Assembly (NCBI GenBank): GCA_036741355.1
Contig: DAINSK010000043.1
Coordinates: 1 to 30,896 of the forward strand
Direction of reading: 5' to 3'
Source: JBBRGK01 sp036741355
GTDB lineage: Bacteria > Chloroflexota > Dehalococcoidia > CAUJGQ01
DNA length: 30,896 nt
A program made the position numbers and the translations under genes. Below, piece by piece: positions 22,630-29,615 of the stretch (position 1 is its first letter; every line of letters starts with the position of its first letter). The notes below the pieces were generated by a model. The model ran no database searches. It had not been told where the DNA came from and saw only the letters and a program-made list of their open reading frames with translations.

Positions 22630-22684
22630 AAGCTCCCTCTTGCCCCCAGAATTGGGGGAAAAAGGGCTGGGGAGATAGGGGGCC
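22630..22684. repeat. Interspersed palindromic repeat, family B, inverted
   Basis: Core CCCCCAGAATTGGGGG. Its complement matches 19077-19131 at 53 of 55 bases. The remainder of the 480-bp gap 22330-22809 contains the tandem repeat, the 22501 copy and no convincing gene. Confidence 0.85.
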
Positions 22685-22797
22685 GCGTTCCCACGACCGC
22701 CCCGCCGCATAATGCCGCAACGCCGCCACTGCTGCAACTCGCCCATGGGAGGAAACCGGAACATGGGCCGCATCTAGTGGCGTCGCGGTGCCCGGCG

Positions 22798-22803
22798 TAC
22801 CAT
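22798..22803 (+). promoter_or_regulatory. -10 box TACCAT, possible leaderless start
   Basis: TACCAT ends 6 nt before the ATG at 22810. No ribosome site is present upstream of that ATG, so a leaderless transcript is plausible. No good -35 is visible. Confidence 0.35.
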
Positions 22804-22809
22804 GGCCGC

Positions 22810-23244
22810 ATGTCAGGATCTGGAGCTTCCTTCGACCTGGACTCGGATGGTTTTGGTGACCGGGGAGATCAAGCGGAGGGCTCGTCCCGACTCTTGCTCC
22901 TGGTTGGGGCTGCTACACCGCTGCTAATGATCATGGTGGTTACCGCTGTTCTGTTCGGGATCCGGCTGCCCGTTAATGGCGCCGGAATAGCGCAGGTGGC
23001 ACAACCAACCGTGGTGATATCGATCCAAGCGCAGCGCCTGCCGCCGACGGCTACCCCATTTGTTTTGCGTCCGCATGCGCCGCCGATCCTGAGCGTCGTC
23101 GTCCCCCAGCCCGGCAGCGCAGAGGCGGACGTCGCTACCCTGCCGGCATGCGTCGCCTTGCGCACTGGCCGGGCGCCTAACGGTGGTCGTCTTGGCGACG
23201 GGCTTCTGGACCTGATCGCCTGCGCCCATCCTGAATGTCCGTGA
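22810..23244 (+). CDS. Small single-pass membrane protein, hypothetical
   Basis: A 144-aa protein. An acidic, Gly/Ser-rich N-terminus (MSGSGASFDLDSDGFGDRGD) is followed by a hydrophobic helix at about 28-51 (LLLLVGAATPLLMIMVVTAV) and a Pro/Val-rich exterior segment (RLPPTATPFVLRPHAPPILS). Cys residues occur in LPACVAL and IACAHPECP near the end. No family is recognised. The N-terminus is probably cytoplasmic. The ATG at 22810 is chosen because the frame upstream runs through repeats. The next gene follows after 24 bp. Confidence 0.55.
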   Translation: MSGSGASFDLDSDGFGDRGDQAEGSSRLLLLVGAATPLLMIMVVTAVLFGIRLPVNGAGIAQVAQPTVVISIQAQRLPPTATPFVLRPHAPPILSVVVPQPGSAEADVATLPACVALRTGRAPNGGRLGDGLLDLIACAHPECP

Positions 23245-23268
23245 GACTCTGCCCCGAACGGAGACGCT

Positions 23269-23553
23269 ATGCTCTTTCTCGTCATCAGCACCCCACGCCC
23301 GGACCATCCCTCGGCAGTGCGAAACGCGCGTGAACAGTTCTGGGGGTGGATCGACCCGCTGCTGGCCAGCGGGATGGCTCGCTTCTGCTACCCGCGCGCC
23401 GGGCGCGGCGTCGTCGCGTTGTTCGACGTCGATTCTAACGAGACCCTGCACCGTCTGCTCAACGAGTGGTCAGAAATTATCCCAGCCGGCTTCGACCTCT
23501 ACCCACTGATCGACACCGCTGCCGCGCGGGCGTTTCTCAAAACGCAGCCTTAG
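23269..23553 (+). CDS. Muconolactone-isomerase-like dimeric alpha/beta-barrel protein
   Basis: A 94-aa protein. MLFLVISTPRPDHPSAVRNA at the start and VVALFDVDSNETLHRLLNEW followed by GFDLYPLID resemble muconolactone delta-isomerase and related small ferredoxin-like barrels, where FDVDSNDELH is characteristic. Such proteins isomerise lactones in aromatic catabolism or simply bind small ligands. The ATG has GGAG 6 bp upstream. It starts 24 bp after the membrane-protein gene. No other beta-ketoadipate genes are close, so the enzymatic role is unproven. Confidence 0.65.
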   Translation: MLFLVISTPRPDHPSAVRNAREQFWGWIDPLLASGMARFCYPRAGRGVVALFDVDSNETLHRLLNEWSEIIPAGFDLYPLIDTAAARAFLKTQP

Positions 23554-23633
23554 GCCGGAGCACCGCACGCATCCTGATCTGCCAGTCGCAACGAGATAGC
23601 GCGGTATCATGAGTTGAGAGAGGGTGGAACGCC

Positions 23634-23927
23634 GTGATTACGAAGGGACGCAAGACCAAGAGCCGGATTCCCGAATTTGCCAGTATCGAAGAAGAGGCGG
23701 AGTTCTGGGACACACATGATCTGTCTGACTACTGGGACGAGTTCAAGCCGGTGCAGGTTCGCTTCGCCAAGAAGCTGTCCGACGGCGTCAGTGTGCCCCT
23801 GGATCCGGAGACGATGGGGCAGCTACAGGAACAGGCGCGCGAAGAGAGAACGGTACCGGCCATTCTCGTCCGCAACTGGATCGTCGAGCGTCTACTGGAT
23901 CAGCGCCAGCACTCGACTTCCACGTGA
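23634..23927 (+). CDS. CopG-family type II antitoxin
   Basis: A 97-aa protein, GTG start with GAGGGTGG upstream. RIPEFASIEEEAEFWDTHDL followed by SDYWDEF is the hallmark of the CopG antitoxin family of BrnA/CopG-type modules. VQVRFAKKLSDGVSVPLDPE then TMGQLQEQAREERTVPAILV looks like the ribbon-helix-helix DNA-binding end. TATCAT (23605-23610) may be its -10. A toxin gene would be expected next to it, but neither the 80 bp upstream nor the 650 bp downstream contains one that I recognise. It therefore seems orphaned, possibly by decay of the downstream region. Confidence 0.8.
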   Translation: MITKGRKTKSRIPEFASIEEEAEFWDTHDLSDYWDEFKPVQVRFAKKLSDGVSVPLDPETMGQLQEQAREERTVPAILVRNWIVERLLDQRQHSTST

Positions 23928-24310
23928 GCGGCCCAATTCCACTGGTTGCGGACATAGTTGAATCACGGTGTGAAGGGTGGATTGGGCAGTGAAACGGGCG
24001 CCGGCTCAGTACCAGGCGACGGCGATGTCCATTTGATCCATCGCCAGCGAGCCCTCAATTAGGTAAAACACCTTCCAGTCGGGGCGCGTCTGGCTGAAGG
24101 ATCTCCCCGCGGAATCCTGCCCGAAGCGCTTCAACGCCGGCGACATCAAGAACCGAAGCGGTAACCATGATGTGGCTCCATTCGGCCAGCCGGCCGTGTA
24201 ATCGAACGCGCGATTTCTGATTGGCACCGACACGACCGCCACTGCATGTCCATATCTGCATCGCGTCAAGCCAGTATCTGCCGGCGTTGCCGCGTAGAGC
24301 GTTCGGGGCA
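23928..24310. other. Intergenic region with degraded coding-like sequence
   Basis: No confident gene. A minus-strand stretch (about 24010-24210) reads GRLAEWSHIMVTASVLDVAG and EALRAGFRGEILQPD in one frame and DWKVFYLIEGSLAMDQMDIA in another, which suggests a frameshifted relic of unknown family. An imperfect inverted repeat GCCCAATTCCAC (23931-23942) / GTGGATTGGGC (23977-23987) lies just after the antitoxin. Confidence 0.4.
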
Positions 24311-24465
24311 GCGCCCGGCGGTTGAAACCGCAGGCTCATGCTACGAAACCGGCCGCGGCCGGTTCAGCAGCCCGCGTCGGATGGCGACTCGCGCCGATTG
24401 GTAGCCCGCGCAGGCGGGCTTCGTTGATCAAGCCTGCGACTTTAGTCGCCGGGCGGCGGCGGCGG
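24311..24465. repeat. Multi-hairpin intergenic repeat
   Basis: Four hairpins in series: CGGTTGAAACCG (24319-24330), the perfect 18-bp palindrome AACCGGCCGCGGCCGGTT (24347-24364), AGCCCGCGCAGGCGGGCT (24403-24420) and GCGACTTTAGTCGC (24436-24449). The linking text (CAGGCTCATGCTACGAAACC) resembles a dispersed repeat I recall from Chloroflexota and other environmental genomes. It is a single copy in this window and lies upstream of the flavodoxin gene. Confidence 0.7.
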
Positions 24466-24584
24466 TGCATCACCAATATCGGCCCCGCAGACGAGCTCCC
24501 GCCTAAGCGCCGCGGCGCTGCCGCGTTGCTGGCGGGCCGCAGCGCCAGTGCGTAGGATGCAGAGACTACTGTCTGAGGAAGCCC

Positions 24585-25079
24585 ATGCAGAGCATCGTCG
24601 TCATCTACGCCACGCTGCGCGGCAACACCGGCAAAATGGTCGAGCCGGTGGCCGAGGGGATCCGGTCGGAGGGGGTCGACGCGCGCGTGCTGCCGGTGGA
24701 AACGGCGACCATGGCGGACCTGCTGGCGGCGGATGGGCTGGTGGTCGGCTCGCCGACCCGTTTCGGCAGTGTAGATTGGCAGATCAAGCGCTTCTTCGAC
24801 GTAGTGACGAACGAAGGCTACCCCGGGCCGCTTGACGGCAAGGTGGGCGGGGCGTTTTCGGCCGGCAGCCGGGCGGGAAGTGGCGCCGAGCTAGTGCTGC
24901 TCGACATCATTCACATGATGCTCAACCACGGCATGGTCGTGCAGGGCGAGCCGTTCGGACCCCACTACGGTCCGGTGGCGTTGCGCGAGCCCACCGAGGA
25001 GGTGCTGCATTATTGCGGTACCTGGGGCGCTCGCTGGGCGCGGCTGGTGAAGCGCCTCGCCGTTCCTTCGCCGCACTGA
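24585..25079 (+). CDS. Flavodoxin/WrbA-like FMN-binding protein
   Basis: A 164-aa flavodoxin-fold protein. VIYATLRGNTGKMVEPVAEG is the FMN phosphate loop (canonical S/T-x-T-G-N-T), GLVVGSPTRFGSVDWQIKRF matches the WrbA/flavodoxin G(T/S)PTRFG region, and GKVGGAFSAGSRAG the next flavin loop. It is probably a cytoplasmic NAD(P)H:quinone oxidoreductase or a single-electron carrier. The ATG has GAGGAA 4 bp upstream. The truncated SDR begins 4 bp after its stop, so they were once an operon. Confidence 0.85.
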   Translation: MQSIVVIYATLRGNTGKMVEPVAEGIRSEGVDARVLPVETATMADLLAADGLVVGSPTRFGSVDWQIKRFFDVVTNEGYPGPLDGKVGGAFSAGSRAGSGAELVLLDIIHMMLNHGMVVQGEPFGPHYGPVALREPTEEVLHYCGTWGARWARLVKRLAVPSPH

Positions 25080-25083
25080 ACCG

Positions 25084-25218
25084 ATGAGCGACGCACTGTT
25101 CCTCCGCGGCCGAGTAGCGCTCGTGACCGGCGCGAGCCGAAACCGGGGGATCGGCGCCGCGATCTGCCGCGAGCTGGCGACTGCCGGAGCAGATGTCTTT
25201 TCTCCTACTGGCATCTAA
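25084..25218 (+). pseudogene. N-terminal fragment of an SDR-family oxidoreductase
   Basis: 44 codons: MSDALFLRGRVALVTGASRN, then RGIGAAICRELATAGADVF, a clear Rossmann start with the TGxxxxxGIG motif. The family continues DVFF(S/T)YW; here the bases read DVFSPTGI and stop. Adding one T to the TTTT run restores DVFFSYWH, so there is a one-base frameshift, after which the sequence runs directly into the converging CoA-transferase end. The remaining 200 or so residues are missing. This is a truncated relic, or possibly a misassembly at about 25210. Confidence 0.85.
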
Positions 25219-27848
25219 TCGAGCGCGCCGCTTACCACCACCGCGACGATCTCGTCGTCGCTCATGCCGAGTAGTTCGCGCAGTACGAGCTCGTTGTGCT
25301 GGCCGAAGGCAGGGCCGGGTGTGGGCGGCCGCGGCGGTGTGTGCGAGAAGCGCAATCGCGACGTCTCCAGTGGAACTGAGCCTAGTTCTGGGTGATCGAC
25401 CCAGGCGAGATGGCCGCGCGCCACGATCTGCGGGTCGGTCAGCAGGTCGGCACTGCTCGTCGCGCGATGCACGGGCACGCCGGCCGCCTGCAGCAGTTGC
25501 TCGACGTCTTCGACCTCCCGCGTCGCCGTCCACCGCGCGATGAGTTCGTCGAGTGCAGCGTGGTTGGCCAGGCGGGCGTCGAGTGAACCGAACCGTGGAT
25601 CGCTTCCCCACCCTGGATTGCCCGTCGCCGCGCAGAGCGCCTGCCATTGTGCTTCACAGGTACATGCGATCGCCGCCCAGCGGTCGTTAAAAGTCTGCGA
25701 CGCTCTCCCCTGGGCTTCGCCCGAGGGTCCCCCGGGAAAAGTCTGCGACGCTCTCCCCTGGGCTTCGCCCGAGGGGCCCCCGTGGCGGGGACCGGAAGGG
25801 GACTCCGCCTTACAAGGGTAGACGCCGTGTGGGGCGAAATCTGCCGATGCGTTGCCGCGACGCTTATCGACGCGGCCGTTGACGGTGTAATCGAGAAAAG
25901 CTGGCGCCAGGAATTGCATGCCGACCTCCGCCTGCGAGAGGTCGATGTATTGTCCGTGGCCGGTTCGGCGCCGGTGGTCGAGCGCCGCCAGCAGCGCCGC
26001 GGCAATGTACTTGGGCGACGTGTAGTCGGTATACGCAACGAACGGCCCCGCCGGCGGACGGTCGGGCCAGCCCGTCAGCTCGTGGAAACCGGAAAGCGCG
26101 GCGCCCATGGTGCCGAAGCCGGCCAGCCAGTTCTCGGGCCCCGTCTGTCCGTTGAGGCAGGTGCTGAGCATCACCAGCCCTGGATTGACCTCACACAGGG
26201 CGTCGTAGTGCAGACCCCATTTGCGCATCGCCCGCGGCGAGTAATTCTCGACGACGACGTCCGCCCAGGCCGCCAGCCGCAGCGCGATGTCGCGCGCCCC
26301 TGGCTGGGCCAGGTTGAGCGACAGTCCCAACTTGCCCGCGCAGGCGTTGTGATAGTTTGCGGATCGCTCGACGCCGGGCAACGCGTCTTTGAACGGCCCA
26401 TAGCCGCGCAACGCATCTGGGTAATGACTGCTTTCAATGTGGACGACGGTAGCGCCAAGGTCGGCAAAGTAGCGAGCCCCCATCGGCCCGGCGTACACCC
26501 AGGTGAAGTCGAGCACTTTCAGACCGGCAAGCGGCGGCTCCCCCGACCGTTGTGTATGTTGCGTGTCTGTGACAGCGGCAGCCGAGCCGGTCGCGGTAGC
26601 GCCCCCCCGGGGCAATGACGTAAAGATTTCCGCGTTGTGTTCGCCGATGCGTGGGGCCGGGCGGCGGAAGCGGATCGGCGTGGCGCCGAACTTGGCGAAC
26701 GGGCCGGGGTAGAGGCCGCCCGCGCGGCCTCCGTCCGTGCCGCTTCTCGCTGCCCCCATCTTGCTGCCGTCTGCGACGGCTCCATTCGCGGTCATCCAAT
26801 AACCGCGGTCGTTGTACTGGGGCGAGGCGAGCAGGTCGGCCGTCGTGTTGGTCGGCACGATCAGCAGCCCGCGTTCCTTCGCCAGCGCGGTTAGCTCGAC
26901 TTTGGAGTGACTGAGCGTAAAGCGCTCGATCGCCGCCGTGCATCGCTCCATTTCGCTGACCGGCTCGACGCCGGAGATGACGAGCGGGACATAGCCCACC
27001 CAGTCCTTGTCGCGCGTGGCCTCGTCCACGAAGCCTTCTTCATGCATCAGCGTGAAGAGACGCTTCGTGAACGGGCCGATCGTGTTGCCGAACAGGAAGG
27101 TCACCGACACGTATCCGTCTTTGCAGGGATAGACGAAGCGAATGCGCAAGGGTCCCGCTACCACCCCCCCAGCGATCCGTGTCACCGGATCGCCGCGCCA
27201 GCCGTCCGTTAGGATGAACGACTGCGTGGCCATCATCGCGGCTGTCTGCATAGAGACGTCGACGTGCTGGCCGTGGCCGTCGCGGTCCCGCGCCGCCAAC
27301 GCCGCCAGGGCGCCGACGGCTGCCTCACCGCCGGCGTGCAATGCTGCCTGACCTCCGGGCACCTGGACGGGGGGTCGGTCGCCGTCACCGGTGATCAGCA
27401 GCACGCCCGATGACGCTAGCGCCGTCAGATCCGTGGCGGCCCAGTTCGCTTTCGGCCCTGTCTGGCCGAACGGCGTGATCGATACCAGCACCAGGCCTGG
27501 ATTGATCGCGCTCAATTGTTGATAGCCGAGCCCAATTTGGTCGAGGTAACCGGGCTCGAAGGACTCGATGACGACGTCGGCAGTACGAACCAGGTCACGG
27601 AAGCGCTCGCGGTCGGCGTCATCGTTTTCCAGGTCGAGCATTATGCCGCGCTTGTTACGGCTATACGCCCACCAGTAGAGGCTTTGCTCGACATCGCGCT
27701 GGTCCCCGGCGAATGGCCCCAATCGCCTGGCAGAGGAGCCGCCGGGCGGCTCCACGGCGATGACGTCTGCGCCCAGGTCCGCCAGGATCAGGCCGCATGA
27801 TAAGCCGCGCTCGTTCGTGAGGTCCAGCACCCGATATGGTTCAAGCAT
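25215..27848 (-). CDS. Double-domain CaiB/BaiF family CoA-transferase
   Basis: An 877-aa protein with two tandem family III CoA-transferase domains (about 1-420 and 440-877), each with the VLDxT start (YRVLDLTNERGLSCGLILAD and LKVLDFTWVYAGPMGARYFA), VVIESFEPG / VVVENYSPR and GHGQ(H/Y)VD motifs. The catalytic Asp lies in VAYTDYTSPKY of the second half (residue 608; codon 26025-26027). The matching place in the first half reads VPGGQAAL, so only the C-terminal half should form the acyl-enzyme. The second domain contains an in-frame 16-residue duplicated insertion from a repeat (25689-25785). The start MLEPYRVLDL at 27848 is preferred to upstream ATGs at 27875 and 27917. It moves CoA between carboxylic acids; substrates are unknown. 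Confidence 0.88.
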   Translation of the reverse strand: MLEPYRVLDLTNERGLSCGLILADLGADVIAVEPPGGSSARRLGPFAGDQRDVEQSLYWWAYSRNKRGIMLDLENDDADRERFRDLVRTADVVIESFEPGYLDQIGLGYQQLSAINPGLVLVSITPFGQTGPKANWAATDLTALASSGVLLITGDGDRPPVQVPGGQAALHAGGEAAVGALAALAARDRDGHGQHVDVSMQTAAMMATQSFILTDGWRGDPVTRIAGGVVAGPLRIRFVYPCKDGYVSVTFLFGNTIGPFTKRLFTLMHEEGFVDEATRDKDWVGYVPLVISGVEPVSEMERCTAAIERFTLSHSKVELTALAKERGLLIVPTNTTADLLASPQYNDRGYWMTANGAVADGSKMGAARSGTDGGRAGGLYPGPFAKFGATPIRFRRPAPRIGEHNAEIFTSLPRGGATATGSAAAVTDTQHTQRSGEPPLAGLKVLDFTWVYAGPMGARYFADLGATVVHIESSHYPDALRGYGPFKDALPGVERSANYHNACAGKLGLSLNLAQPGARDIALRLAAWADVVVENYSPRAMRKWGLHYDALCEVNPGLVMLSTCLNGQTGPENWLAGFGTMGAALSGFHELTGWPDRPPAGPFVAYTDYTSPKYIAAALLAALDHRRRTGHGQYIDLSQAEVGMQFLAPAFLDYTVNGRVDKRRGNASADFAPHGVYPCKAESPSGPRHGGPSGEAQGRASQTFPGGPSGEAQGRASQTFNDRWAAIACTCEAQWQALCAATGNPGWGSDPRFGSLDARLANHAALDELIARWTATREVEDVEQLLQAAGVPVHRATSSADLLTDPQIVARGHLAWVDHPELGSVPLETSRLRFSHTPPRPPTPGPAFGQHNELVLRELLGMSDDEIVAVVVSGALD
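25689..25785. repeat. Tandem 48-bp repeat inside the CoA-transferase gene
   Basis: Two nearly identical units (25689-25736 and 25737-25785), each with AAAAGTCTGCGACGCTCTCC and CCTGGGCTTCGCCCGAGGG. On the coding strand each gives the 16 residues GGPSGEAQGRASQTF plus P or N. The family normally runs straight from GVYPCK to (N)DRW here. The unit has a GGGC-TTC-GCCC hairpin and its length is a multiple of 3, so the frame survives. Confidence 0.85.
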
Positions 27849-27917
27849 CGCTCCAACCTCGCCGACGGCAGCCATCGCCGTCTCATGTCGTGCCCGGTTG
27901 CGCCTTCCGCGCGCCAC

Positions 27918-27947
27918 AGTATACCCGGTCCCATCGCGCCGTATACT
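27918..27947. promoter_or_regulatory. Symmetric divergent promoter between CoA-transferase and hydrolase
   Basis: AGTATAC (27918-27924) and GTATACT (27941-27947) are perfect 7-bp arms with a 16-bp spacer. TATACT on the plus strand (27942-27947) is a -10 toward the hydrolase at 27988, and TATACT on the minus strand (27923-27918) is a -10 toward the CoA-transferase at 27848. The two promoters overlap and one regulator could bind both arms. No TTGACA-like -35 is seen for either. Confidence 0.5.
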
Positions 27948-27987
27948 GACGTGCGGACGATTTCAAAATGAGGGACGACGTAAAGCG

Positions 27988-28776
27988 ATGTGTTACCCAT
28001 TCGACGCGCAGCCACCGGAGGCTCCCGGCAAGAAGGGCGAAGCTAGTACATAGGACCTCATCCTGACGTCGGGCGACGGTGCACGGTTTGCCGCATTCGC
28101 CGCGAAGGCGGCAATTCCGAGCGGAGCGGGAGTTGTCGTAATGCCCGACGTGCGCGGACTGTTTCGTTTTTACAAGGAGTTCGCGCGCGGCTTTGCCGAA
28201 CAGGGCATCAACGCCGTGGCGATCGACTACTTCGGCCGCACCGCCGGCACAGACGTAGAGAAGCGCCCCGAGGACTTCGCCTTCATGGATCACGTGGCGC
28301 AGACCAGGGCGCCGCAGATCTCCGGCGATGTGGGAGCCGCGGTGGCGTACCTGCGGTCGCCGGCCGGTGGCTCATGCACGTCCATCTTCACTGTCGGTTT
28401 CTGCTTCGGCGGGGCCCAGTCGTGGCTCCAGGCGGCCAATGGTCACGGCCTGGCGGGTGCAATCGGCTTCTACGGCCGGCCGGGCCCGGGGCGAGATGGT
28501 GCTCCCGGTCCGGCGGGACGGGCGCAGGAGCTGAAGGCCCCCATTCTGGCGCTGATGGGCGGCGCGGATCAGGGCATCGGGCCCGATCAGGTCCAGGAGC
28601 TACGCGACGCGCTGCAGGCGGCGGGCATCGAACACGAAGTGATTGTCTACCCGGGTGCCCCGCACAGCTTTTTCGATCGCACCTACGAGGAGCATGCCGA
28701 TGCATCGGCCGATGCCTGGCGCCGGGCACTGGACTTCATCAGCTCACACCACCGTGTGCCGGCCGGGAGCAGGTGA
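27988..28776 (+). pseudogene. Dienelactone hydrolase-family protein with in-frame amber codon
   Basis: The reading frame runs from MCYPFDAQPPEAPGKKGEAS (27988) through a single TAG at 28051-28053 (codon 22) into DLILTSGDGARFAAF and then VVVMPDVRGLFRFYKEFARG, with no other stop to 28776. Both sides belong to one dienelactone hydrolase-type alpha/beta hydrolase. The catalytic Cys (VGFCFGG), Asp (MGGADQG) and His (APHSFFD) are all intact. A shorter product could start at the ATG 28141 (211 aa) but would lack the first strands. Either the gene is recently inactivated, the codon is suppressed, or the base is an error. These enzymes cleave dienelactones in chlorocatechol catabolism, but many relatives have other ester substrates. 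Confidence 0.8.
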
Positions 28777-28865
28777 TCGACGAGGACGACATCAAGGACG
28801 CCCTCAACGGCGAGACGCTGGAGGCGAGCAGGCTCGCGTATGGCGTTCTCGGGCTAGCCTTTTAG
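28773..28865 (+). CDS. Very small ORF after the hydrolase
   Basis: GTG start overlapping the hydrolase stop (GTGA). It encodes 30 residues: IDEDDIKDALNGETLEASRL then AYGVLGLAF. The composition is protein-like and the overlap suggests translational coupling, but it may be a truncated gene start. No family is recognised. Confidence 0.3.
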   Translation: MIDEDDIKDALNGETLEASRLAYGVLGLAF

Positions 28866-28877
28866 CTGTGCGCCCGT

Positions 28878-29321
28878 TCACGCATTGCTTGTCGAAGCAT
28901 AGTCGCCAATCCACTTTACGAACGGGAGCCGGCCCTGCACGGCGCGCAGCATTCGCCGGTCATCGACCCAGAGTTCGCAGCCAAACAGGTATGCAAGGGC
29001 AACGTAGTGAGCATCATGGGCCCCGAGGCTATGCGCAGCTGCGAAGGTTAGCGCTTGGTGGTGGAGGCCGGGTGGGTCAAGCAGAGTGATCGGTAGTAGT
29101 AGGAAATCATCGATTGGGGCTATCCCTCGTGCAAGTGTCAGCCCCTCGCTCACCATTCGTTTTCGAACGACGTTTGTTATCTCGACCGTAAGCAGCGGCG
29201 GAGCCACGATGCGCTGCCGAGTTCCCGCTGCATCCTGAAATAGCTGCTCGGTCTTGTCGCTGTAGATCTCGGCAAATAGTTTTTTTTTTGCGATGCTCGC
29301 ATCTACGACTACGAGGCTCAA
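28878..29321 (-). CDS. PIN-domain ribonuclease toxin (VapC-like)
   Basis: A 147-aa PIN-domain protein. VVVDASIAKKKLFAEIYSDK contains the first acidic residue, PPLLTVEITNVVRKR the Glu, LGAHDAHYVALAYLFG the third acid and LWVDDRRML the last, the four-acid pattern of VapC endoribonucleases that cleave tRNA or rRNA. TTG start; its first bases overlap the antitoxin stop (TTGA). A run of ten A (29280-29289, coding strand) encodes KKK where the family usually has VA-x-KW, so slippage or an assembly error there would destroy or change the protein. Confidence 0.85.
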   Translation of the reverse strand: MSLVVVDASIAKKKLFAEIYSDKTEQLFQDAAGTRQRIVAPPLLTVEITNVVRKRMVSEGLTLARGIAPIDDFLLLPITLLDPPGLHHQALTFAAAHSLGAHDAHYVALAYLFGCELWVDDRRMLRAVQGRLPFVKWIGDYASTSNA

Positions 29322-29515
29322 GGCAATTCGCGAGTGCGCTCCTCTTGAAGGTCGTCAAGCAATTGTCCGGAAGGAGAGAACAGTCTCCCGCCGCGCGCCG
29401 CCAAAAGCTCGGCCCGATGCCGAGAAACCCGCTTTATCGCGGCGAATGCCTCTCGCTGCTCCTCCCGTGTTATGGGTGGCGGAACGAGAATATCCATGTC
29501 GACTTGTCGCGCCAT
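29318..29515 (-). CDS. VapB-like antitoxin
   Basis: A 65-aa protein starting MARQVDMDILVPPPITREEQ, with GAGG about 9 bp upstream of the ATG. It is rich in charged helices (AAIKRVSRHRAELLAARGGR then LLDDLQEERTREL), as expected of a toxin-wrapping antitoxin C-terminus, but I cannot assign a DNA-binding family. It lies directly upstream of the PIN gene with a 4-bp overlap, the usual type II order. TATTAT (29556-29561, minus strand) may be the -10. Confidence 0.7.
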   Translation of the reverse strand: MARQVDMDILVPPPITREEQREAFAAIKRVSRHRAELLAARGGRLFSPSGQLLDDLQEERTRELP

Positions 29516-29579
29516 GTCAATGTACCTCTCAGATTGATTTTCGCACGCCTGGCCAATAATAGACAGGGGCAGGTGTCGC

Positions 29580-29608
29580 TTGCCGTCTATCCTCGCCGCG
29601 GCTATCCT
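29580..29608 (+). promoter_or_regulatory. Sigma70-type promoter for a leaderless transcript
   Basis: TTGCCG (29580-29585), 17-bp spacer, TATCCT (29603-29608), then 7 nt to the ATG at 29616. Transcription should begin at or next to the start codon. Confidence 0.6.
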
Positions 29609-29615
29609 CCAAGCC

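Noticed and set aside
22489..22809. Upstream extension of the small membrane protein
   Set aside because: It translates two palindromic repeats; the ATG at 22810 gives a sensible protein.
24006..24339. Two minus-strand ORFs of 87 and 94 aa
   Set aside because: Pieces of protein-like sequence occur in both frames but neither is a coherent protein; kept only as possible degraded sequence.
25689..25785. Short CRISPR-like array
   Set aside because: Only two directly adjacent units without spacers, located inside a coding frame.
19000..27924. 11-mer GTATACCCGGT shared by the ABC and CoA-transferase promoter regions
   Set aside because: Many shared 11-mers are expected by chance between two strands of a 31-kb window.
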